DNA from: Arcuatula senhousia
Lineage: Eukaryota; Mollusca; Bivalvia; Mytilida; Mytilidae
DNA length: 64,000 nucleotides
Reading direction: 5' to 3'
NCBI GenBank assembly: GCA_963971305.1
Contig: OZ020316.1
Span: 14,464,745-14,528,744 of the forward strand
Shown here: positions 35,375 through 46,668 of the stretch, piece by piece
Numbering within the stretch: position 1 is the stretch's first letter
How the letters are laid out: each line of letters starts with the position of its first letter
Position numbers and translations under genes: made by a program
The notes under the pieces: model-generated
The model's database searches: none
The model's input: only the letters and a program-made list of their open reading frames with translations
What the model was told of the DNA's origin: nothing

Positions 35375-37398
35375 GCTTAAACCATTTTAATGACGTCATT
35401 CTATTGTTTAAAGTGTGGATTATTTTTCACGAATTCACTGCGCTGTCTATTGTTCATGATCAGTGTTCCATGAACTTTTCACGGTCCACTGATCACAAAC
35501 CTTCAGGGCAAACACTGGGTTCAGATTGCCGACCGGGAGTGAAAAGTTTTCAAGAATTTACCTTTTTAAATGGTCACAAAAATGCATTGAATACAATAAT
35601 CAAGTTTTATTCAACTAAAAAATAAATAAAATCACTTTTAGTTAACAATAAATGAATTTATTCCATGCGTTCAAAAATCTCAAATTTCCGATGATGAAAT
35701 ACTCCATTTTGTCCGAAACGTAATCCAACTTAATCGACGTTTTCAAAGCATCTCGAAAGTGCACAAGAATATTTATCTTAGTTGTCCAAACACATAAAAC
35801 AATCCTGACATAGAGAAATTTTTGCTCATTCATGATCGGCGACAATAGTGGTATGACATAAAAGTTCTTTGTTCTCCACATTAAGATGTACATCTGTAGC
35901 GCTCCTTTTCATCAAGTGATTGGTAGTAAATCTTGAAAAAAAAATTAAAACAATTTTACTTCGAATAAAAAAAATATAAGACTTGTGTTGATTGCAAATT
36001 TGTTTGTATGTTTTTTTCTTCTACACGGTGACCGGCTACCGATTACCGCTGGAAATCTGAAGACAGCCTAAAATTTACTTTGTGTGGTTATTTTTTAACA
36101 AAGAAGAAGACAATGGATAAAATGGTACACAACATGCCAGGATTAGACTTTTGTGTACCATTTTCTCGATTTTCCTTTTCGATGATAGACTTTATGCACG
36201 GGTATTTTTTATTGTCTTCAGAACTATTCAGTGTTAACGAAAGCCGGTACATGTAACGACCCGTGTTCTAATGAATGAGGACAAAAAAGAATAATAAAGC
36301 AAATAATTATTCCTTAATATTAAATATTTGTTTTAAAGGGTGCGCTCGAATAGTGGGATAGTAATCAGACGCACCTTACATGTTTATGTAAATAAAATTA
36401 AATTATGATTCATTGTGGGATTTTAAATGCTAACTTGCTTTGGGTATTGGTAAGTTAAATCTAACTAGACAGGTTTTGAACAAAATACATCATTTGCTCA
36501 AAGTTTTGTATTGACAATGCATGGTAGCCATTTTTCATTTAGAAGAACCTTAATCATTATTGGTACAGAAATTTCGAAATAAGACTGTTCACCATGTGTT
36601 TTTTCTTACTTGAAAATGAATAATCCACTGCTTTATTTATAAATTTTTGCTTTATAAAAGCCATAGGCATTGGACATAATCAAACTGATGGATATCTAAT
36701 AAACCTTTTTAGGGGGTGTTCTGATTTTATAAAGTCGAGTTAGAACGAGGCTTCAGAAAATTTTTGCCGAAAATATGCACAAAACAATAATAAATTTTCA
36801 ATTGAAAGGGGGGTTAAAAACCCCGAAATTCCCCTTCTGGATCCACAACTGGAAGTGACCGATAATAAGCATCAATAAATGTTTCAGTTGTAAAATCATA
36901 TTAAGCAGCAAACATTTCAAATGTGTTTGACTTTATCAAAAGGGAAACATAAACACACATGAATTATCTTTGTAGAGAGTGGTTTAGAATGTGTCAAAAT
37001 GATATCTTTTGCATTGTAATTTTAATTTCTACCCTAATTCTAAGTAACCAACATCGTACCTTTTGCTTGCTTCTGTATTTTATTCCCGAGAACGAAAAAT
37101 AAATCCATTGTTGAAATTTTAAATAATCCATGATGAATTTCAAAATTTAAATCCATTGACAAAAACACGACTAAATCCGTCTTGTCCATTATAAAACATG
37201 TTAAAAGTACTCACAATCTGCTCACGATTGACTTTAATAAGGCGGGAAAATTTATGAACATTAAGAGGGATCGGATGGGATGTCGGACATGTCAGAACTA
37301 CGTTGTTTTAATAAGTTTGCATAAAATACAGATGCTATTAATGTTTAATCATATGTATACATTTATATATTGTTTTCCCCGGTGTAAAATGGTTTAAG
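35375..37398. mobile_element. 2.0-kb non-autonomous TIR element in the RNase H gene
   Basis: Ends GCTTAAACCATTTTA and TAAAATGGTTTAAG are inverted (14 bp). Flanking TATACCAG (left) and TATACAG (right, just beyond a later palindromic insert) look like one target duplication of about 8 bp with a one-base change, as in hAT elements. No transposase and no convincing coding sequence in the interior; this also explains the 2 kb without genes. Confidence 0.72.
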
Positions 37399-37489
37399 TA
37401 GGAGAATGTATGGTTTACTGTAGATTCGTAAAAATAATTCACTCACTTTATTATTTTTACGAATCTACAGTAAACCATACATTCTCCTA
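37399..37489. mobile_element. 91-bp perfect palindrome (foldback MITE, TA target)
   Basis: Two 39-bp arms are perfect reverse complements (first arm starts TAGGAGAATGTATGG, second ends CCATACATTCTCCTA), around a 13-bp loop TTCACTCACTTTA. TA dinucleotides at both ends suggest a Tc1/mariner-type MITE inserted beside the TIR element. Confidence 0.9.
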
Positions 37490-37754
37490 TACAGTATAGA
37501 CACTACCTATTGGGAACCCAGTTTATTATTAGGACAGACCTATTGAACTTTAAACATATCGAAAGCCAGTTTGCTAGATTGCTGAAAGAGCTTGCACAGT
37601 ATAATATGATTTTTGAACATCGGTCAGGGAAGAAGCATGGTAATGCTGTTGGACTGTCGAGAATTCCAGATCCAATTCCAGATTGCAGACATTATTTTCC
37701 TCAAGTTGAGTTAGCAGATTTGCCTTGTCACAGGGATGCCTTCTATATATACTG
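37490..37754 (+). pseudogene. Gypsy element 1: RNase H, second piece
   Basis: Reads RHYLLGTQFIIRTDL, then ARLLKELAQYNMIFEHRSGK and KHGNAVGLSRIPD, the end of the RNase H domain with the GKKHGNA(D/V)xLSR signature; the usual Asp before LSR is Val-Gly here. It then enters the linker before the integrase and is cut at 37755 by retroposon B7. Confidence 0.9.
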
Positions 37755-39641
37755 CCACTAAAGAGCGCTCAGAAACCTGACATTGGGTCAGGCCGCTTTG
37801 CCCACAAAGCGACTGGGATGTGTGCCCCAGGTGGTTGAATGGGGCAGCCCTGACATCGAGAGATGCGGGTTCGTCAGGCGATAATGCGGAAAACCTGACC
37901 GCTAACCATAGTGGTGCACCGTGTTGGGAAAAATGTCACGTTCCTCGCACGTTAAAGAACCCTGCTGCAGGTTTCGGTAAGAGTAGGACCCGTAGGATCC
38001 CCATGCAGGAGGCTAAATTTCCCGTCCCTACCCATCACTCCTTTTTAGCTCACCTGACCCGAAGGGTCATGTGAGCTATTGTCATCACTTGGCGTCCGTC
38101 GTCCGTCGTCCGTAAACTTTTTAAAACGTTAACTCCTCTGACACCATAAGTCCAATTGCAACCAAACTTGGTATGGTTGTTCATTAGCATTCGGTGCTTA
38201 GAACTGATGTGGGGATTTTTGATTCGTCGTAAAACATGGCCGCCATGGCTAAAAATAGAACATAGGGGTAAAATGCAGTTTTTTGCAAATATCTCAAAAA
38301 CGGCTACAGATATCAAAATTCTGGCAAGGGTAAAAGTGATCAGCACCTCAAGATCTACCTACCCTGAAATTTTGAAGAAAATCCAACGACCCATGTAGGA
38401 GTTATTGCCCTTTTTGTGGATTTTTTGCAAATTTTACACCTGTTGAGCTCAATATCTTGAAAACTATACTAGATATTTGAGAAATTTAAATTTCATATTG
38501 TTAAGAACATCAAGATCTACAAAATATGTAACAGGGTCAACGTTGTAGGACCTTTCCTGTTAGGAGTTATTGCCCTTAGAAGGTCAAAATTTAGCATTTT
38601 AACAGCATTTCCTCATTACTTTGAAAACGTTAACTCCTCTGACACTTTAAGTCCAAATGGAACCAAACTTGGTATAGTTGTTTATTAGCATTAGGTGTAT
38701 AGAACTGATGTGGGGATTTTTGATTGGTCGTAAAACATGGCCGCTGTGGCTAAAAATAGAACATAGAGGTAAATGGCAGTTTTTTGCAAATAACTCTAAA
38801 ACGGTGACAGATTTCAAAATTTTGATTGGGAACAAAAGTGATCAGCACCTCAAGATCTACCAGCTCTGAAATTTTAAAGAAAATCCAACAACCCATGTAG
38901 GAGTTATTGCCCTTTTTGTGGATTTTTTGCAAATTTTGCACCTGTTTAGCTCAATATCTTGAAATTATACTAGATATTTGAGAAATTTAAATTGCATATT
39001 GTTAAGCACATCAAGATCTACAAAATATGTAATAGGGTCAACGTTGTAGGACCTTTCCTTTTAGGAGTTATTGCCCTTAGAACGTCAAAATTTAGCATTT
39101 TAACAGCATTTCCTCATTACATTGAAAACGTTAACTCCTCTGGCACTTTAAGTCCAAATGGAACCAAACTTGGTATAGTTGTTCGTAAGCATTAGGAGTA
39201 GAGAACTGATGTGGGGATTTTTGATTTGCGTGAAACATGGCCGCTGTGGCTAAAAATAGAACATAGGGGTTAATGGCAGTTTTTTGCAAATAACTCAAAA
39301 ACGGTGACAGATTTTTAGATTTTGATTGAGAACAAAAGTGATCAACACCTTTGGATCCACCATATTGTCAGATGACCCCCTTATTAATCTTATGACCCTT
39401 TCAACGTTAAATAGATTTTGCCTTATAACCTTTACTTCAGGCACACATGTCAGGTGAGCGATTCAGGCTCCTGGGAGCCTCTTGTTCCAGTGGCAGTCAA
39501 AACTCTCCTACCCGATTGGCCTTGTGTCCCATTTCCTCCACTTCATCATCATTTCATGTTCAATGTATCACCACTTTCATGTTCATCATGTTCATCTCCC
39601 GGATATAGCCGAAATCGTGCTGCTTGGGAGTAAAGCAATAA
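37755..39641 (+). mobile_element. Retroposon B copy 7, split by D11
   Basis: A 5'-truncated B copy (from CCACTAAAGAGCGCTCAG) is interrupted at 38045-39484 and resumes at TTCCAGTGGCAGTCAAAAC, ending GTAAAGCAATAA. The other B copies provide the empty site CACTCCTTTTTCCAGTGG. No target duplication is visible. Confidence 0.9.
38045..39484 (+). mobile_element. Element D11, complete, 440-bp unit family
   Basis: TTAGCTCACCTGACCCGAAG with GGGTCATGTGAGCT, GTCCGTCGTCCGTCGTCC, three units of the 440-bp repeat each with ACATGGCCGC, then CAGGTGAGCG and the hairpin GGCTCCTGGGAGCC ending CTCTTG. Comparison with intact B copies gives the insertion point between T residues with no net added base. Confidence 0.94.
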
Positions 39642-40389
39642 GATACAAAGATTGGATAAAACCACAGGAACCATCTTAGCTTGGTTGTCAGAGGCCTATG
39701 AACTGACTAATACTACCTTGAAATTGAGTAAACCTGGAATCAGAAACCAACTTCGTGTTAGAAATGGTTTGTTGTTCTATAAATGGGAAATAGCTGTGAC
39801 AACTACATCATTATTGGTCATCCCAGAAGAACTGACGTTAGAGTTCTTACATGATTGCAATGATCTGCGTTCCAATGGTCATCTGGGTGAGGACAAACCT
39901 TGGCAAGATTACGGAAAAGTGTGTTCTGGTACGGGATGTCGACAGATTGTAAACTGTATGTTAAAACATGCAAGATTTGCATCCTACAGAAAAGGTCCTG
40001 CCGGAAAACCAGAGCAGAGCGGGGTCGCTATCACGCAGGTACTCCTTTTGAAAGAATCCACCTGGATATCTTGGGTCCATTTCCAGTTTCTTCAGAAGGG
40101 AATAAGTATGTGGTGGTGATAGTTGATCAGTTCTCAAAGTGGTTCGAGTGTTGTCCTGTTCCTGACCAACTTGCTAAAATGTAGCTAAGGCACTGATGAA
40201 TAGCACCATTTCCAGGTTTGGGTGCCCTTTAGAGTTACATACCGACCAAGGGAAGAATGTTGATGGCGTTCTTATCCGACAGCTTTGTGATTAACTAGAA
40301 ATAACAAAGACTAGGACAACCCCGCATCACCCGGCTTCTAACGGTCAAGTGGAAAGGTACAACCGCCTAATTACTCCATTAGACCATCA
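39642..40389 (+). pseudogene. Gypsy element 1: integrase remnant
   Basis: Two frames together give a gypsy integrase. The N-terminal zinc module has HDCNDLRSNGHLGEDK (two His), with the partner cysteines in VKTCKIC. The core has HLDILGPFPVSSEGNKYVV with the first Asp, LHTDQGKN with the second, and NGQVERYNRLI with the catalytic Glu. Several frameshifts and stops (for example near 40183 and 40293) show that it is dead. The gene is cut right after the catalytic Glu region at 40390 by a hAT element. Confidence 0.9.
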
Positions 40390-42836
40390 CAGTCCTCGAC
40401 GTTAGCCGGTAGCCCGAAGCAAATCAGCCTCGGGCTAGTTCATTTCCAAAGTCAGTAGCCCGACTGGGCTAGTTAAATTTTGATGGGAGTAAAATAGTTT
40501 GGACGTGATGATGTGCATCGTTATGTATTTAAATTATGACAAAGTTTCAACACACGTCAACATTGTATTTATTTTCTCTCCACATGTTTTACTTTCGCGA
40601 CCTTGTCCTTTCGTATCACTATTTAGAATAATTAGACCACGTGCTCCGAATGACATGAGGACGTCTGAAAACCGAAACAGTATTTTAAAAACAACATACC
40701 GCCTCGTATATGTTATGTCGGCATCGCATCGGAGTTGTCGACTCGTTAAGTACGAAATAATATATTAAAATTTTATAATTATCTTAAAAAATAGGTATTG
40801 GGCTGTCATGAAATCAGAAAAAATATCAAGCTTCAAATGCGTGACTATTGCTGCTATATTTATTATAACGGCCGTTCCTATCCTTCGCATTAATTTTCAT
40901 TTGGTACTTAGACAGATGGGTAATTTCGCTTTCCTTTTGGATTTTTTGTAAACAAACCACCATGCTGTCCTGGAAGGACGGCGCTATACCGGGAAAAAAA
41001 ATAACGAAAAGGAAGCAAATCCGCACCCCTGAAGAGGCTGCAGCCAGCAAAAAAAAGTACGAGGATACCCGAAAGCGTGAATTTTTAGATAGTTGGAAAA
41101 AGGACAGAAAGTGGCTGAAGTACGATGCTGACCTCAATTTAATGTTCTGTACGTACTGTCAAGACCAAAATAAAAGTGGAAAATTTGTACAGGGGTGTTC
41201 TAATTTTAGACTAGATTCTATTAAGACACATGAGGTCCCCGATCCTCACAAGGAAGCTGTTAAAGTTTCTGAAAAACCAAGTAAGAAGGAATCTGAGGGG
41301 GCTAGGTGCATTCATTTATTAAAAGCACATGAATACAACAGATTAAGTATTCTCTTTAGGAATGCACATTGTATTGCAAAACACCACATGTCATTCCTTA
41401 GTTACAAAACTTTGTGTGAATTAGACCGGGCAAAAGGACTTGATACGGAGGAGCTCTATTTGACTGACAAAAAGGCTAGAGAATTTATTGGCAGTATTGC
41501 AGATGTTTCGAGAAATAATGTCAGAAAGGCAATGGAGTGTGCAAATTTTATTAGTGTGACCTGTGATGGCACAAGCGACTTTACAGGGGATGAATATGAG
41601 TCCTTATATATAAGATTTTCAGTGAATGGAAATATTACTGAAAACTTTTTTGATATAGGGTCTGCAGAATCTGGGGCCTCTCAGCATATTTTCCAATATA
41701 TAAAGTCTACTATTCCAGAAGGCAGTTGGAGCAGGTTATGTGGTTTTGGCTCAGATGGAGCTTCTAATATGCAAGGTTTGTTGATTTCAGTTCAGGCTAT
41801 GTTCATTGTTTAGCCTTATTTTTAAAAAAGATTATGAAACTTGTACAATTGTATAGACATAAAGATTTTTATTAAATTATTTTGAAATATAATGTATGAA
41901 ATTTGTGACCTAGCCTGATTTTTTAAAACGGGAAATCAAATATATTTTGTTTTCATATTTTTTGGTCATACCTGTACCTGTCATGTCTGAATCTACATAA
42001 CATACTAGTACTGGACAAGCAAGGATTAAATCTAGTTACTGTAAAGTTACATATTTATGTGTACCGCCTACAGTGACGGCTTAATAAGCAGTTTTAAATA
42101 TTTATTATAGCAACTTTACAAGGTCTTAAATAAACTCGGAATTATTTTTGTATCTGGAATTTTTATATGTCAACTCGAACACCAAACCCTAAATAAGGGG
42201 TTTACCGGTTTATGGTTAGTCCATGCACGCATGCATAAACCCCTTAATTGCATTTTTTTTTCCAGCTGACTTTCAAAAATTCTAGAAACAAAAAAAAATC
42301 TGAGTTTATTTAATTAACACATTGTTTAAATATTTAATTTTAATAAAAATCAATCTTTACTAGGAATAAGAAATGGAGTGGCTGCCTTGCTGAAGGAGGA
42401 AAATCCAGAAATTGTTGTTTTGCATTGCTTGGCCCACCGACTCGAATTGGCATTCAAGGATGCAGGTTCTAGATTATATGACAAGACCATCACTCTTCTT
42501 CTAGGTACCGTACAATTGTAAACTAATGCCTAAATTCAAGCATTTATTTATTGCTTTTGTTTTTTAACCTATATATTTACCAGAATTTATAAATAAGTAT
42601 ATAATTATAAAAATTAAAATATTATTTTATGAAATACAAATGTAATCTAATTTCATCAGCTTCTGAAATATATATAATAATTTAAAAAAAAACACAGTGA
42701 CAGAATTTGAAAAAAAAACGCCTTAATTAAAAGATGCATTGTAGTACATGTATCAGTATGTACTGTAATTTATATTTAACTTGGAGGCAGGACTTAGATT
42801 TTATCTATTAATCTAAATATTTATTAGGGCCCCGCA

Positions 42837-44465
42837 TCGAAGATGCAGACGCCCTATAGTTTTCACTTTGTCCGTCCGTCTGTCCGTCCGTCAACAATTC
42901 TTGTGAACACTAAAACTCAAAAACTATTAACACCACAGTTCTGAAACTTTGCACAGCTGCTAAGTAGCATGTCATGATGTGCATATTAAATTTTTTGTAA
43001 AAAATCTTCATTTTTTATCGAAAATCACAGATTTTGAGAATTGGACTTTGTGAACACTAAAACTCAAAAACTGTTAACGAAACAGTTGTGAAACTTTGTT
43101 CAGCTGCTAAGTAGCATGTCATGATGTGCATATTAAAATTTCGTGCAAATCTGATTAATATTTTTGGAAAAACTTCATTTTTCAATGAAAATCACAGATT
43201 TTGAGAATTGGACCTTGTGAACACTAAAACTCAAAAATAGGGCATGTAATGGGACATTAAATGATACCCCGCCACGTTATAATATCAAAAGTTCATAAAA
43301 TATGATTTCAAAGTGGCCTTTCTCGAAAACTATTTTTCATATCAAGCTGGAAATTGAACTTGACCTGTATTTTATTGTACTCAATAGCTGTACAAAATAT
43401 CATTTGAATCCCATGAAGTGTTTTCAAGTTATTGGTCGGAAACTCAAAATTTCATGAAATTTGATTTTTCAAAGTGGCCTATCTCGAAAACTATTTATTG
43501 GATCATGCTGGAAATCAAACTTGACCTGTATTTTATTGTACTAAACAGCTGTGCAAAATATCATTCAAATCCTTTGACGCGTTTTCAAGTTATTGGTCGG
43601 AAACTCAAAATTTCATGAAATTTGATTTTTCAAAGTGGCCTATCTCGAAAACTATTTTTTGGATCATGCTGCAAATCGAACTTGACCTGTATTTTATTGT
43701 ACTAAACAGCTGTGCAAAATATCATTCAAATCCTTTGACGCGTTTTCAAGTTATTGGTCGGAAACTCAAAATTTCATGAAATTTGATTTTTCAAAGTGGC
43801 CTATCTCGAAAACTATTTTTTGGATCATGCTGCAAATCGAACTTGACCTGTATTTTATTGTACTAAACAGCTGTGCAAAATATCATTCAAATCCTTTGAC
43901 GCGTTTTCAAGTTATTGGTCGGAAACCTTCGGGGGACGGACGGACGGACAGACACCGAAAAAAACTGAGGGTATAACATAATACCCTGCCACTTCGTGTG
44001 GCGGGGTATAAAAACTGTTAATAATACAGTTTTGAAACTTTGCACAGCTACTAAGTAGCATGTCATGATGTGCATATTAAAATTTCGTGCAAATTGGTTA
44101 AATATTTTTGGAAAAAACTTCATTTTTGATCGAAAATCACAGATTTTGAGAATTGGACTTTGTGAACACTAAAACTCAAAAAAACTGTTAACAAAACAGT
44201 TCTGAAACTTTGTTCAGCTGCTAAGTAGCATGTCCTGATTTGCACATTAAATTTTCGTGCAAATCTGATTAATATTTTTGGAAAAAAACTTGATTTTTTA
44301 TCGAAAATCACAGATTTAAGAATTGGACTTTGTGAACAATAAAACTCAAAGGCTATTAACAATACAGATCTGTAGTTTCATATGCATTCCATGGAACATG
44401 CCTTAGTGGTTATAATTAAAGTTCGTATGATTTTGAAAACACTTAGATATTTTGCCGCGGGGCCC
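42837..44465. mobile_element. Satellite-bearing element H in hAT intron 2
   Basis: Ends GGGCCCCGC and GCGGGGCCC are inverted. A GTCCGTCCGTCTGTCCGTC microsatellite follows the left end. The interior has about four units of roughly 170 bp (AACACTAAAACTCAAAAACT, GCTAAGTAGCATGTCATGAT), interrupted by element I. There is no protein. Confidence 0.75.
43240..44009. mobile_element. Element I nested in H, 165-bp satellite
   Basis: ATACCCCGCCAC near the left and GTGGCGGGGTAT at the right are inverted. The interior has nearly four units of about 165 bp (TTTCAAAGTGGCCTATCTCG, GAACTTGACCTGTATTTTAT) and a GGACGGACGGACAGAC microsatellite near the right end. It inserted in an H unit after ACTCAAAAA. Short open frames here only translate the satellite. 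Confidence 0.78.
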
Positions 44466-45094
44466 TTTCTGACTTTTTCAGTATTCTAGTTATGTTTCTG
44501 CTTTCAGGTCTTTATTATTTCTTTCGAAAGGGACCAAAACAAAAAAAAGGCACTGAAAAATACTTTTGCAATTTTGAAAATTCGAAAAATTCTTCCTACC
44601 AGAATTGGAGGGACAAGATGGCTTCCGCAAATGGTACGGTCAATCAATGCTTTCATTAAAGGTTATCGTGCCTTTAAAACTCAACTTGACACCATGTCAC
44701 ATACCACCCCAAAGGCTGAAGGGCTAGCTAAACTTGCAGGAGATGTAGCTGTGGTAACATTCATTTTGAATTTGAAGGTAAATATTAAGAAAATGTTGTC
44801 TTAAATATCTAATCAGATCTTGATCATAATTCATTTACAAGATATCATATCGTTTCAATTTAATCACAAATTTAATGGGGTACTTCTCTTTTGATAATTT
44901 ATGCCAAATAGTTCCATTGTACTGTAGTACTAAATACTAATAGAAACAAATTGTCTTATTTTTCAGGAAATAATCACACCACTCAACAAGCTAAGCTTAA
45001 TGCTGCAACAAAAGGGGGTACACTTGCAGATGTCATGCTGATGGTGAATGCAACCAAAGATACTTTGCTGAAGTTAAAATCTGTGTAATATACA

Positions 45095-45400
45095 AATGAC
45101 AACAAAGTTCCAGACAATAAATTTTGCTACGCCTGACGCGCGTTTCGTCTATTCAAGACTCATCAGAGGCGCTCTACCAAAAATATTGAAATGCCAAACA
45201 CTGTATGAATATGAAGAGCATAGAACATTTACCAAAAATAACAAACTGGGGAACCAAATAATTACTAAGATATTCAACCTGTGTCTGGGGTAGGAAGAAC
45301 CTTAGGGTTTAGACAATTTTGAAATTTAGACGGATAATTTAAAGCTTTGATGTATTCTCCAACTCAATAGTGTTGGTGCCGGAGCGGGCTAAGTTAATGT
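45095..45400 (+). mobile_element. Interspersed repeat F (bivalve retroposon-like)
   Basis: Contains AACAAAGTTCCAGACAATA, CTACGCCTGACGCGCGTTTC and GTGCCGGAGCGGGCTAA, phrases I recall as very common in bivalve transcripts and genomes. It interrupts the fourth transposase exon. A rearranged relative lies at 601-800. Confidence 0.65.
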
Positions 45401-46406
45401 TTTGACAAATTTGTTTTATAACTTTATTAGGACATATGTATATATTTCTAATTCTAAATTGACTTTGTTTAACATCAACTGTTACTAACACTAACTGTTA
45501 GTCTGTATTCTGACAGCTTCTATAATTTGTAATTTATCTCCAGCTATAAAGTGTGTGTATAATACTTTCTCTGCAAAAGGAATATTATCAAGTAATAGCA
45601 ATTCATAATATTATTAAGGATAAACCCAGAAATAAGCACAATAGCCTCAGAGAAATGTTTCCAAGGTGAAACATTAAAAGGACGGGATATATCCATGTCA
45701 TATAGGGGTACCATAATAGACAAGCTTACATTGTATTCTACGTCTTGACCAAAGGTTTCTTTCAACTGATATCACGAAAGCAAGTTCTATTTCAAGTTTT
45801 CTGAACTGGCCTGCTGCTGATGATACAGAATCCATTTTAGGTTTACCACCCATTGCATGAACATTTTGTTTTAATTTATGTTGTTTTTATTCAATTATTA
45901 TTGGTCAAACCTCCATTCTCAAAGAAATTTGTTTATTGCTATACTGTAAATTTACAGTTTTACATGCTTTGTACATTTTATATAGGTTAAGGTCTTGTCT
46001 TTTAATTTGACACTTACTTTAGTCTTTAAAACATTGATTTGAGAATGGAGTATGACAGTTCAAACTGTTGTGTTTAAATATTTCTTTAATACAAACTTCA
46101 GGTATATATCATTTTTATTGATGAATTAATGTTCACAATTAGATATAGCACAACTTGAAAATACATGTACTACTACATTAATTTACTTAAGATATTATTA
46201 TCCATTATGATTTTAATATTTAATTTTAATTTCAAGCAAACTAAAAATAAAAATACAATTTAATATGGATTAAAAAAAAAATTAACACACTTGTGACTTA
46301 ATGCATTCTTATTATTCATAATGTAGAATATGGGGACCATGAGATCCATCTTATAAAGACACTCATGCCTGTAACTCTTGAAAAAGCCGGCTGTGATGTT
46401 TCAGAA

Positions 46407-46668
46407 CTTTGACACGCTGAATGGACTATTGGCAACGCGACGGGTGTGCTATAGCAAGCAGGAACTGCTTACTCTTCCGGAGCACCTGAGTTCACTCTTG
46501 TTTCGACTGGAGTTTGCGTTGTTGATTGATATTCAGTTATTTTGTGTTTCCATGTTTTACATGTTGTCTGTTTTTGTCCCGTTCTTGTTGGTGTTTACTG
46601 GTTTTGTCTCTGCCCTTTCGGACTTTTGATATTCGGATACCCCATTGGTACCTCTGCTTCTTTCAAAT
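46407..46668 (+). mobile_element. Interspersed repeat G in hAT exon 6
   Basis: Transposase sequence AGCD-VS ends at 46405 and resumes EWAVLKSLLYQR at about 46669. The insert contains CTTCCGGAGCACCTGAGTTC and TGTTTTTGTCCCGTTCTTG, also common in bivalve repeats. A TTTCA-type short repeat at both sides may be the target duplication. Confidence 0.7.
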
